Shown: positions 1 to 5,447, counted from the stretch's first letter. The stretch is 6,069 nucleotides of DNA from Methanomicrobiales archaeon (GCA_028678965.1 JAJRCM010000118.1:1-6069), one strand, 5' to 3'. Made by a program: numbers and translations. Notes: generated from the sequence alone by a model not told the origin.

Positions 1-191
1 AGGGCACTGCTGTCCTTTCCCCCGCTCAGGGCTACCGCTACCCTATCACCGGAACGGAGCCACCCGTTCCGGCGGATGGTCCGCTTGACACGGCTTTCGA
101 AGTCCATAGTGAAGTGCCCGGCACAGAGGTGCTTTCCTGCGTAGGGCTGGTAGATGATCGCTTCCTTCCTGCACCGGTCACAACTGATCAT
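1..191 (-). CDS. ncsA: tRNA 2-thiolation enzyme of the TtuA/NcsA/Ctu1 family (N-terminal part, cut by window edge)
   Basis: Only the first 63 residues are present; the rest lies beyond the left edge. Seen directly: ATG at 191-189, open to base 1, with C4-x-x-C7 and C23-x-x-H26 forming a zinc ribbon, then a conserved stretch FTMDFESRVKRTIRR (residues 27-41) and the PP-loop SGGKDSS at residues 56-62. This order of zinc ribbon followed by PP-loop ATPase is typical of TtuA/NcsA/Ctu1 enzymes. In that family the protein adenylates a wobble or T-loop uridine of tRNA and installs sulfur, often using a ubiquitin-like sulfur carrier in archaea; which uridine is modified here cannot be told. The start is supported by the position of the first cysteine pair close to the N-terminus. 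No Shine-Dalgarno sequence is visible, but a TATA-like hexamer lies about 30 bp upstream, so a nearly leaderless mRNA is likely. It is divergent from rio2. Family call is firm, the subfamily less so. Confidence 0.88.
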   Translation of the reverse strand, partial: MISCDRCRKEAIIYQPYAGKHLCAGHFTMDFESRVKRTIRRNGWLRSGDRVAVALSGGKDSSA

Positions 192-202
192 GCCGATCAA
201 AC

Positions 203-208
203 TTTTAT
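203..208 (+). promoter_or_regulatory. TATA-like box for the rightward rio2 operon
   Basis: TTTTAT on the plus strand, 24.5 nt from the ATG at 230 and 30.5 nt from the ATG at 236. A start of transcription near 232 would make the mRNA leaderless or give a leader of a few bases, which matches the lack of a Shine-Dalgarno sequence before either ATG. The same hexamer occurs on the other strand at 219-224 at the mirror-image distance from the divergent gene. Activity is inferred. Confidence 0.5.
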
Positions 209-218
209 CCTGCCCTGC

Positions 219-224
219 ATAAAA
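219..224 (-). promoter_or_regulatory. TATA-like box for the leftward tRNA-thiolation gene
   Basis: The minus strand reads TTTTAT here, centred about 30.5 nt from the ATG at 191. Archaeal TATA boxes usually sit about 26 nt before the transcription start, so transcription would begin near 195 and leave a leader of only about four bases. This fits the absence of a Shine-Dalgarno sequence. Position and composition are seen; promoter activity is inferred. Confidence 0.5.
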
Positions 225-229
225 TGTAA

Positions 230-1093
230 ATGCTCATGCCCATTTCTGCCGATCAGGTGCGTTCCCTGCATCCCTATGAACTGCGCATCCTTCTCTCTCT
301 CGAACACCTGATGAAACGGTTTGAATGGGTCCCCCTGGAGATGATCGGAGGAGCGACTAAGTTCTCAGAAGGGGAGCTCGGCTACCGGCTCGGCCGCCTC
401 ATCGCGAATGACTTGGTGAGGTACCAAAAAGTCCCCTATGAAGGGTATGCCCTGGTTTTCAACGGGTTCGATGCCCTGGCTCTTCATACCCTTACCGAGC
501 GGAATACGGTCACCGCCCTGGGATCTCTCGTCGGGGTGGGGAAGGAATCAGTGGTCTATGAGGCACTTGGGCTCTCTCCAGTTATCCTGAAGTTCCACCG
601 CGTCGGGCAGCGCTCCTTCCACGCCGTCCGCCTGGCACGCGGCTACCTCCCCGATGAGGGGCACCTCCCCCGTATTTTTGCCTCTGTCTATTCCGCTGAT
701 CGGGAATACCAGGCACTGAAACTCCTCCATCCCGCGGTGAAGGTTCCGCTTCCCATCGATCGTAATCGACACGTGGTGGTGATGTCGCTCATAGAGGGTC
801 CCCTGCTCAACCGCGCAGTCCTCCCCGATCCCCGTACTACACTCGATGAGATCCTCGTGCATGTCCAGACCGCCTTCCACCGCGGGGCGATCCATGGCGA
901 TCTGAGCGAGTTCAATGTGATGGTGGAAGGAGGGGATTGCTACCTGATCGACTGGCCGCAGTGGATTGAGACCACCCACCGGAATGCAGAGGAGATTCTG
1001 CGCCGCGATGTGGGGAATATCCTCACCTTCTTCAAGCGGAAATTCGGGATCGACCGTTCTCCAGAAGAAGCCATCGCGGAGGTGATCGCATGA
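230..1093 (+). CDS. rio2: RIO2-type atypical serine protein kinase/ATPase
   Basis: RIO2 proteins bind pre-40S or archaeal pre-30S particles and act as ATPase/kinase in late small-subunit maturation. Here 287 residues, the normal archaeal size, split into an N-terminal winged helix (about 1-90) and a RIO kinase domain (about 91-287). Visible motifs: ATP-binding loop GVGKESVVY at 102-110; ATP-contacting lysine K121 in LKFHRVG; catalytic loop HGDLSEFN at 222-229 with D224 and N229; metal-binding D241 in IDWPQ, where many family members have phenylalanine instead of tryptophan. All catalytic residues are intact. Two ATG codons lie six bases apart (230 and 236); the second gives a two-residue-shorter protein and places the TATA-like box at the same distance as in the divergent gene, so 236 may be the true start. 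The stop overlaps the next start as ATGA, pointing to one operon with the COG2433 gene and thiL. Confidence 0.93.
   Translation: MLMPISADQVRSLHPYELRILLSLEHLMKRFEWVPLEMIGGATKFSEGELGYRLGRLIANDLVRYQKVPYEGYALVFNGFDALALHTLTERNTVTALGSLVGVGKESVVYEALGLSPVILKFHRVGQRSFHAVRLARGYLPDEGHLPRIFASVYSADREYQALKLLHPAVKVPLPIDRNRHVVVMSLIEGPLLNRAVLPDPRTTLDEILVHVQTAFHRGAIHGDLSEFNVMVEGGDCYLIDWPQWIETTHRNAEEILRRDVGNILTFFKRKFGIDRSPEEAIAEVIA
1078..1087 (+). promoter_or_regulatory. Very strong Shine-Dalgarno sequence for the COG2433 gene
   Basis: GGAGGTGATC, a ten-base complement to the 3' end of 16S rRNA, ends two bases before the ATG at 1090. The core GGAGG is 7 nt from the start codon. It lies inside the end of rio2 and fixes the start of the next gene, supporting translational coupling. 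Confidence 0.8.
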
Positions 1094-3042
1094 AGGTATA
1101 CGGTATCGATATCATCACCGGATCCGTTCGATCGAGGACCAAGCGACCGGTGTACGCCTTGGTAATTATCGATGGCGGTGAAGTCACAAACGAGACAGAA
1201 GTGAGCCACTTCCGGCTCCTGCGGATGCTCTCCCGTGATGAGCCGGATCTCCTTGCGGTGGACAGCATCCAGGAGCTTGCCGTTGACCAGCACGAGCTCT
1301 GTACGTTCATGCAGACCCTTCCCCCCATGACCCGGCTTGTCCAGGTCACCGGCGGTGAAAAAAAGGAGACCCTGGGGAAGATTGCCGCCCGGTATAACAT
1401 CAGTTTCAACCGGTTTGATCCCTTCGCTGAAGCACGGACCATTGCCCGCGTGGCCTACCTGGGCGGGGGTGCGGAGGTGGTAGCCTTTGAGAATGGGTGC
1501 GATGTGGTGGTGAGCCGCCACCGCTCCCTGGGCAAAGGAGGGTGGAGCCAGAACCGCTATGTGCGGAAGATCCACGGGGCAGTTCTCCAGCGGGCGCGAG
1601 AGATTGAACAGGCTTTACTGGCAGGAGGGTTGCGGTACGAGAAGAAAGAGTCACGGGCGTTCGGTGGTGCCAGCCGGGTGATCTTCCATATCCAGGCGAA
1701 TCGCGGGATGGTGCCAATTCATGCCTACCGCGGGACGGATGTGCAGGTTCGTATCGCCTGCCGGCGTCTGGACCGCATCCGGTTTCGCCCGATGAGCGAG
1801 CGTCCCCCCTACCTGATTGTAGGGATCGACCCGGGCACCACGACCGCGTATGCTGCTCTCGATCTCGACGGTCATCTCATCCAGGCGGGCAGCTCCCGTC
1901 AGATGTCCATGGCTGACAGCATCGAAGCTCTCTACCGGCTGGGAAAACCGCTGGTGATTGCCTCCGATGTCCAGCAGATGCCGTATTCAGTGGAGAAGAT
2001 CCGGCGCGCTTTCAATGCCGTGAGCTTTACTCCCCGCGAGGACCGGAGTGTGGAGGAGAAACAGGAGCTGACCGCCGGTTATACCTATGCCAATGTCCAT
2101 GAACGTGATGCTCTTGCTGCCGCTCTCAATGCCTTCCGTCACTACCGGCATAAACTCCAGAATGTGATCAAACGTGTCCCCCCGGGGTATGACCTCAATG
2201 AGGTGCGTGCAGGGGTGATCCGTGGGCTTTCCCTGGAACAGGTACTGGGAGGTAAGGGAGAGATTCACGAGAAAGAGGCAGCAGAACCAGCACCGGTCAC
2301 CACCGAGAGCAAACGGGACGACCGGGTCAGCCTGCTGGAAGGGCAGGTGAAGCGGTTGCGGGCGTTTGTCGAGGAGCTGGAACTCCATCAGCGGGAGCAT
2401 GAACGGGAGATCCTCCGCCTCCAGAAGCAGCTCCAGCGGGAGCGAACGGGAAGGGAGCAGCAGTTCAGACGGGAGACAGAGATCGCGAAGCGGGATCTTA
2501 TCATCCAGAACCTCAAGCGGCTGCTCCGCGGGGAACAGCGCCATACCCGAGATCTTAAAAAACGTCTCGATCGCCTGCGGCAGCACGCAGCGATCGACCG
2601 GACCGATGATGCTCTCCCCGCCAAGGTACTCAGTGCCCTCACCCGTGAGGGGATCCATCTCCTCACCACTGAGGTGGGAGTGAATCCCGGGGATGTGCTC
2701 TTTGTGGCAAAAACCGATGGGTGGGGGCGAACTTCCATCAAAGAACTTGCTGATCTGGGTATACGGGCGGTAATTGTGGGGGCCCCGTCTACGGACCAGA
2801 TCGATACCCAGGTGCGGGCTGCCTGTGCTGAATTCCACGTCCCCCTGCTCGCAGGATCGCGGGTGAAGGTGATGGTCCGGGGAAAGAGCGGTTCACTGGA
2901 CCGCAAACAGTTCGAAGACGCCCTGAAGGAGTGGGAGAAGGAACTGGAGCAGCAGGCACGCCAGAAGGCTACCGAGAAGCTGGAATCCATCTTCCGCGAA
3001 TACCGCTGGGAGCGGGAGAAGGAGGTACACCGTGGTGGATGA
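1090..3042 (+). CDS. COG2433/DUF460 family RNase H-fold protein with coiled coil
   Basis: A 650-residue archaeal protein of the DUF460/COG2433 family, described as a possible RuvC/YqgF-like nuclease; its biochemical role is not established as far as I know. Seen: an N-terminal region (1-125) beginning GIDIITGS; a middle RuvC-like domain (about 242-352) with D247 in GIDPGTTTAY, D293 in VIASDVQQ and D340 in HERDALAAAL, matching the acidic triad layout of RNase H-fold nucleases; a low-complexity linker (388-410); a heptad-like, highly charged coiled coil (about 411-500); a C-terminal alpha/beta-looking domain (about 508-592, with a GDVLFVAKTDGWG motif) and a final charged helix (604-646). No signal peptide or membrane segment, so cytoplasmic. 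Start is set by a near-perfect Shine-Dalgarno and ATGA overlap with rio2. Coupling to rio2 suggests work on RNA or ribosome assembly, but this is inference; a role on DNA is equally open. Confidence 0.9.
   Translation: MKVYGIDIITGSVRSRTKRPVYALVIIDGGEVTNETEVSHFRLLRMLSRDEPDLLAVDSIQELAVDQHELCTFMQTLPPMTRLVQVTGGEKKETLGKIAARYNISFNRFDPFAEARTIARVAYLGGGAEVVAFENGCDVVVSRHRSLGKGGWSQNRYVRKIHGAVLQRAREIEQALLAGGLRYEKKESRAFGGASRVIFHIQANRGMVPIHAYRGTDVQVRIACRRLDRIRFRPMSERPPYLIVGIDPGTTTAYAALDLDGHLIQAGSSRQMSMADSIEALYRLGKPLVIASDVQQMPYSVEKIRRAFNAVSFTPREDRSVEEKQELTAGYTYANVHERDALAAALNAFRHYRHKLQNVIKRVPPGYDLNEVRAGVIRGLSLEQVLGGKGEIHEKEAAEPAPVTTESKRDDRVSLLEGQVKRLRAFVEELELHQREHEREILRLQKQLQRERTGREQQFRRETEIAKRDLIIQNLKRLLRGEQRHTRDLKKRLDRLRQHAAIDRTDDALPAKVLSALTREGIHLLTTEVGVNPGDVLFVAKTDGWGRTSIKELADLGIRAVIVGAPSTDQIDTQVRAACAEFHVPLLAGSRVKVMVRGKSGSLDRKQFEDALKEWEKELEQQARQKATEKLESIFREYRWEREKEVHRGG
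3021..3026 (+). promoter_or_regulatory. Shine-Dalgarno sequence selecting the GTG start of thiL
   Basis: GGAGGT ends five bases before the GTG at 3032. A second GTG follows immediately at 3035, eight bases away, and would remove a single residue; spacing allows either. The site lies in the last codons of the preceding gene. Confidence 0.7.
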
Positions 3043-3910
3043 TCGTGCTCTTCTCAGGGATATCGCTGACCTGGTGGCTGCTGAGGCCACCGATGACGAC
3101 TGTGCGGTGCTCCTCCTTAACGGGAGCTTCCTCGTCGCCACCACCGATATGCTCCACCAGTCCACGGATTTCCCTCCTGGTATGACTGACTTTCAGGCCG
3201 GCTGGATGGCGGCGGCAGCCTCGCTCTCTGATATTGCGGCCATGGGAGCGCGGCCGTGGGGCCTACTCATCGCCGTGGGACTCGACCTTCCTCACCGGCT
3301 CCGCCCGGTGTTAGAGGGAGCGGTTGCCTGCGGGAAATCTGTGGAGTGCCCAATCATCGGTGGTGACATCGATTCCCACCAGGAGCTCACCATCGTGACC
3401 ACAGGGATTGGTTCCGTAGAGAAGGAATATCTGGTGAGACGCCGGGGATCGCAGCCCGGGGACCTTATCTGCGTCACCAGCATCCTGGGGAGAGCACAGG
3501 CCGCACTTGAGGGATATATTCAGTACCGGCGCTTCCTGTTCGAACCCCGCCCAAGGGTGCGGGAGGGGCAGCAGATCGGTAGAGCCGGCGCCACCTCCAT
3601 GATGGATCTGAGCGATGGTCTCGCCCTCTCCCTCCATGACCTCCTCCGCGTCAACAACGCAGGCTACACTATCGAAAGCCGGCGGCTACCGATTATTTCA
3701 GATATTCCAGAACATAAGGCACAGGAGCTTGCCCTCTACGGCGGAGGGGATTACGAGCTCCTCTTCACCATCCCACCGGATCGGGTGACCGAGCTTACCA
3801 TCGACCACCACATCATCGGTACAGTTATCCAGGATCATACCGTTCTTCTCGATGGAGTGCCGCTGGAAGCGAGGGGCTATCGGCACACCTGGCAGGTGAC
3901 AAACGACTGA
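3032..3910 (+). CDS. thiL: Thiamine-monophosphate kinase ThiL
   Basis: ThiL phosphorylates thiamine monophosphate with ATP to give the cofactor thiamine diphosphate, in the cytoplasm. The protein belongs to the PurM-like ATP-binding fold. Seen in 292 residues: the metal/ATP-binding acidic motif at 21-24 (DDDC, where the family commonly has GDDA or GDDC), TTDMLHQSTDFP at 37-48, SLSDIAAMGARP at 64-75, IGGDID at 109-114, MDLSDGL at 191-197 and GGGDYELLFT at 237-246. These are the family signature blocks in the right order. The N-terminus is short but complete. It starts with GTG and overlaps the COG2433 gene by 11 bp, so it is the last gene of the rio2 operon. Its stop codon is followed directly by the 3' end of a convergent tRNA gene, leaving no room for its own terminator before the tRNA. 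The leading glycine replaced by D21 is a mild oddity; the following aspartates D22 and D23 are kept. Confidence 0.92.
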   Translation: MVDDRALLRDIADLVAAEATDDDCAVLLLNGSFLVATTDMLHQSTDFPPGMTDFQAGWMAAAASLSDIAAMGARPWGLLIAVGLDLPHRLRPVLEGAVACGKSVECPIIGGDIDSHQELTIVTTGIGSVEKEYLVRRRGSQPGDLICVTSILGRAQAALEGYIQYRRFLFEPRPRVREGQQIGRAGATSMMDLSDGLALSLHDLLRVNNAGYTIESRRLPIISDIPEHKAQELALYGGGDYELLFTIPPDRVTELTIDHHIIGTVIQDHTVLLDGVPLEARGYRHTWQVTND

Positions 3911-3982
3911 TGGACTGGGCGGGAATTGAACCCGCGGCCTCATCGTTGCGAACGATGCGATCTACCACTGATCTACCAGCCC
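3911..3982 (-). tRNA. tRNA-Ala, anticodon CGC
   Basis: Read on the minus strand, 72 nt fold into a full cloverleaf: acceptor GGGCTGG with CCAGTCC, D-arm GATC/GATC around AGTGGTA, anticodon stem CATCG/CGATG around the loop TTCGCAA, five-base variable loop AGGCC, T-arm GCGGG/CCCGC around TTCAATT, discriminator A. The anticodon CGC reads GCG alanine codons. The G3:U70 wobble pair, the main identity element for alanyl-tRNA synthetase, and A73 agree. No CCA is encoded, no intron is present. The 3' end touches the thiL stop codon. No clear TATA box sits at the expected distance upstream; that position falls within the neighbouring tRNA remnant. Confidence 0.96.
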
Positions 3983-4005
3983 ATAGTTTTACCATGGAAA
4001 TTGAT

Positions 4006-4042
4006 ACTGGGCTTCACGATCTACCCCTGATCTACGAGCCCA
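4006..4042 (-). pseudogene. Decayed tRNA fragment (acceptor and D-arm of an Ala-like tRNA)
   Basis: On the minus strand bases 4042-4017 match bases 3983-3958 of the adjacent tRNA-Ala at 24 of 26 positions, including the acceptor 5' strand (GGGCTCG instead of GGGCTGG) and the whole D-arm (loop AGGGGTA instead of AGTGGTA). Beyond the D-arm the match ends abruptly and only GCCCAGT (4012-4006), resembling the tRNA 3' acceptor strand, remains. The anticodon arm, variable loop and T-arm are missing, so it cannot be a working tRNA. The ends can still pair: TGGGCT with AGCCCA. It may be the relic of a tandem tRNA gene with an internal deletion, or a remnant of integration at a tRNA. Confidence 0.7.
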
Positions 4043-4071
4043 ACGGGTAGTACTGTTACATGTTCCGGCAC

Positions 4072-4077
4072 TAAAAA
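4072..4077 (-). promoter_or_regulatory. Possible TATA box for the tRNA remnant/tRNA-Ala unit, or secondary T-run terminator
   Basis: The minus strand reads TTTTTA here, centred about 32 nt before the 5' end of the tRNA remnant, a spacing that would start transcription a few bases before it. The same T-run lies 34-38 nt beyond the tfb stop and could instead help end that transcript. The sequence alone cannot decide between the two. Confidence 0.3.
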
Positions 4078-4099
4078 CGATCGACTTGGAATCCGTTAT

Positions 4100-4110
4100 C
4101 AGAAAAAATT
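4100..4110 (-). terminator. T-run terminator after tfb
   Basis: Directly after the tfb TGA the minus strand reads AAATTTTTTCTG, with six consecutive T. Archaeal RNA polymerase commonly terminates at such T-runs without needing a hairpin. No strong stem precedes it. A second run of five T follows about 25 bases later. Confidence 0.5.
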
Positions 4111-5118
4111 TCAGAGGATAATTTCAATATCCAGCTTTTCGGCAAGCTCCTTGTACCTGTTCCGGATGGTGACTTCGGTGACCCCGGCCACTTCTGCCAC
4201 TTCCCGCTGGGTGCGCCGCTCACCACCGAGAATGGAGGAGATGTAGATGGCAGCAGCAGCAACACCGGTCGGGCCACGCCCGCTGGTGAGTTCCCGCTCC
4301 CCTGCCTGGCGCAGGATCTCCACTGCCCGGCTCTGGACTTCTCCCTTCAGGTTGAGCCCCGAGCAGAACCGGGGGACATAGTCAATGGGGGAAGTGGGCA
4401 GGAGTCGTAATCCCAGTTCCCGGGAGATGAAACGGTAGGTTCTCCCGATCTCCTTGCGGGATACCCGTGAGACCTCAGCGATCTCATCCAGTGTGCGGGG
4501 CACATTGCACTGGCGGCATGCCGCATAGAGTGCTGCGGCGGCCACTCCCTCGATGCTCCTTCCCCGGATCAGGTTCTTGTCCACGGCATCACGGTAGACA
4601 ACAGCCGCGGTCTCGCGGACATTCCGGGGGAGCCCGAGAGCGGAGGCCATACGGTCAAGTTCGGAGAGGGCAAAGGCGAGGTTCCGCTCCGTGGCATTGC
4701 TGACACGGATCCGGCGCTGCCACTTCCGCAGCCGGTAAAGCTGGGCCCGGTTCTTGCTGGAGATAGCCCTCCCGTAAGAGTCACGGTTCCGCCAGTCGAT
4801 CATGGTGGAGAGACCCTTATCGTGAATAGTGAAGGTCATGGGGGCTCCCACCCGCGATCGCTTGATCCGCTGGTCGTGGTCAAATGCACGCCACTCGGGT
4901 CCGCGGTCGATAAAGTCCTCATCGATCACTAAACCACAGTTCTGGCAGACCAGTTCGGCACGTTCGTAATCGTGGACCAGCTGCCGGCTGCCACACTCAG
5001 GACAGATCGTCTCGCCGTATTCTTCGCTCTTTCGTTCGGTTTCTTTGACCTGGAGTGCCCGCTTTTTGAGCGCTTCTCGCTCTGTCTGGAGCAATTTTAC
5101 CTTTTCTACTTCCTGCAT
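4111..5118 (-). CDS. tfb: Transcription initiation factor TFB (TFIIB homologue)
   Basis: TFB binds the TBP-TATA complex, reads the BRE element and recruits RNA polymerase. In 335 residues: an N-terminal zinc ribbon with C39, C42, C58 and C61; a B-finger/linker region around 72-125; cyclin repeat 1 at about 135-225; cyclin repeat 2 at about 232-330; and a helix-turn-helix [18 protein letters not shown] at 303-320, which in the family contacts BRE. All four zinc ligands are present. A charged, helix-prone extension of about 38 residues precedes the first cysteine, longer than in many archaeal TFBs. The ATG at 5118 has a weak GAAGGT seven bases upstream; a TTG at codon 9 is the only other nearby choice and would shorten the extension. 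The gene follows gar1, whose frame runs 122 bp into it, so the two are presumably co-transcribed. Confidence 0.96.
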   Translation of the reverse strand: MQEVEKVKLLQTEREALKKRALQVKETERKSEEYGETICPECGSRQLVHDYERAELVCQNCGLVIDEDFIDRGPEWRAFDHDQRIKRSRVGAPMTFTIHDKGLSTMIDWRNRDSYGRAISSKNRAQLYRLRKWQRRIRVSNATERNLAFALSELDRMASALGLPRNVRETAAVVYRDAVDKNLIRGRSIEGVAAAALYAACRQCNVPRTLDEIAEVSRVSRKEIGRTYRFISRELGLRLLPTSPIDYVPRFCSGLNLKGEVQSRAVEILRQAGERELTSGRGPTGVAAAAIYISSILGGERRTQREVAEVAGVTEVTIRNRYKELAEKLDIEIIL

Positions 5119-5356
5119 GCCAACGACCTTCGTATCTTACGTAGACCGGCTCACCGGGTTTAATTGTGCAATCCCCCCGGCAGACCACTGCTGCACAGGG
5201 TGACTCAATATTGCCGAAGATATCCACTATCCTGCCTACGGGCAGTGAGTCTTTCGTACTGATATCGCTGTAGAGACGCGGCAGCTGTGCCGGATCACAC
5301 CGTACAATCATCAGCCGCCGTCCGATAGTACGAAATGCACGACCAACGAGTTTCAA
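4997..5356 (-). CDS. gar1: H/ACA ribonucleoprotein subunit Gar1, with a basic tail overlapping tfb
   Basis: Gar1 is the small beta-barrel subunit of the H/ACA guide-RNA pseudouridylation complex, where it contacts Cbf5 and aids substrate turnover. Residues 1-74 contain the recognisable core: MKLVGRAF at the start, LMIVRCDP at 15-22, the block [14 protein letters not shown] at 40-53 and KPGEPVYV at 66-73. Start is TTG at 5356, with GGGGAG five bases upstream. The frame does not stop after the core but continues 45 codons, giving 119 residues. The tail has 14 Lys/Arg and 5 acidic residues and is encoded out of frame with the first 40 codons of tfb. Some archaeal Gar1 proteins do have basic tails, so the extension may be real; loss of an earlier stop codon by mutation or a base-calling error near 5135 is the alternative. 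Neighbourhood with tfb is common in Euryarchaeota. Confidence 0.88.
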   Translation of the reverse strand: MKLVGRAFRTIGRRLMIVRCDPAQLPRLYSDISTKDSLPVGRIVDIFGNIESPCAAVVCRGDCTIKPGEPVYVRYEGRWHAGSRKGKIAPDRARSAQKAGTPGQRNRTKERRIRRDDLS

Positions 5357-5361
5357 TGCAG

Positions 5362-5367
5362 CTCCCC
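5362..5367 (-). promoter_or_regulatory. Shine-Dalgarno sequence supporting the TTG start of gar1
   Basis: The minus strand reads GGGGAG, five bases before the TTG at 5356. No ATG or GTG lies in frame nearby that would include the conserved MKLVGR start, so this site decides in favour of TTG. Confidence 0.7.
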
Positions 5368-5378
5368 GGTGAGGGTTG

Positions 5379-5390
5379 CCTTATGTAAGG
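5379..5390 (-). promoter_or_regulatory. Palindrome CCTTA-TG-TAAGG between TATA box and probable gar1 transcription start
   Basis: A perfect 5-bp inverted repeat with a 2-bp spacer. It lies just downstream of the TATA copy at 5395-5405 and upstream of the predicted start near 5373, where bound repressors in archaea typically block polymerase recruitment. An operator role is inferred; a 12-bp palindrome may also occur by chance. Confidence 0.3.
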
Positions 5391-5394
5391 TAAT

Positions 5395-5405
5395 CTATAA
5401 ATATT
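5395..5405 (-). promoter_or_regulatory. Proximal TATA box of the gar1-tfb operon
   Basis: The minus strand reads AATATTTATAG. With the ATTTATAG core centred near 5399, transcription would start near 5373, leaving a leader of about 16 bases that contains the Shine-Dalgarno sequence. The same 11-mer occurs 42 bp upstream at 5437-5447. Confidence 0.6.
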
Positions 5406-5436
5406 GATTGATTTTGTATTTAAAGATTGTGTTAAA

Positions 5437-5447
5437 CTATAAATATT
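5437..5447 (-). promoter_or_regulatory. Distal copy of the TATA 11-mer, overlapping the stop codon of the upstream gene
   Basis: An exact second copy of AATATTTATAG on the minus strand, 42 bp before the proximal one and overlapping the TAA of the PHP-domain gene. It could be a second promoter for gar1-tfb, with a start near 5416 and a leader of about 60 bases, or simply AT-rich sequence. Confidence 0.35.

Noticed and set aside
114..311. Plus-strand open frame over the divergent promoter
   Set aside because: It lies opposite the recognisable tRNA-thiolation gene and runs out of frame into rio2; the peptide has no family features.
1358..1397. A-AAA-AAG slippery heptamer in the COG2433 gene, in the correct frame for -1 frameshifting and followed by GGAG
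   Set aside because: The -1 frame ends after about ten codons at 1395, giving only a truncated protein with no visible purpose. I see no clear downstream stem, and Glu-Lys-Lys is ordinary coding sequence.
940..1575. 211-codon minus-strand open frame across rio2 and the COG2433 gene
   Set aside because: It is the shadow of two well-supported genes; no motif or Shine-Dalgarno supports it.
1987..2838. 283-codon open frame on the minus strand within the COG2433 gene
   Set aside because: It is antisense to the coiled-coil coding region, has no start signal or recognisable domain, and its composition follows from the codon bias of the opposite strand.
4006..4042. CRISPR-like repeat pair formed by the tRNA 5' third and its copy
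   Set aside because: There are only two imperfect copies and one is part of a complete tRNA cloverleaf; no regular spacing or further repeats.
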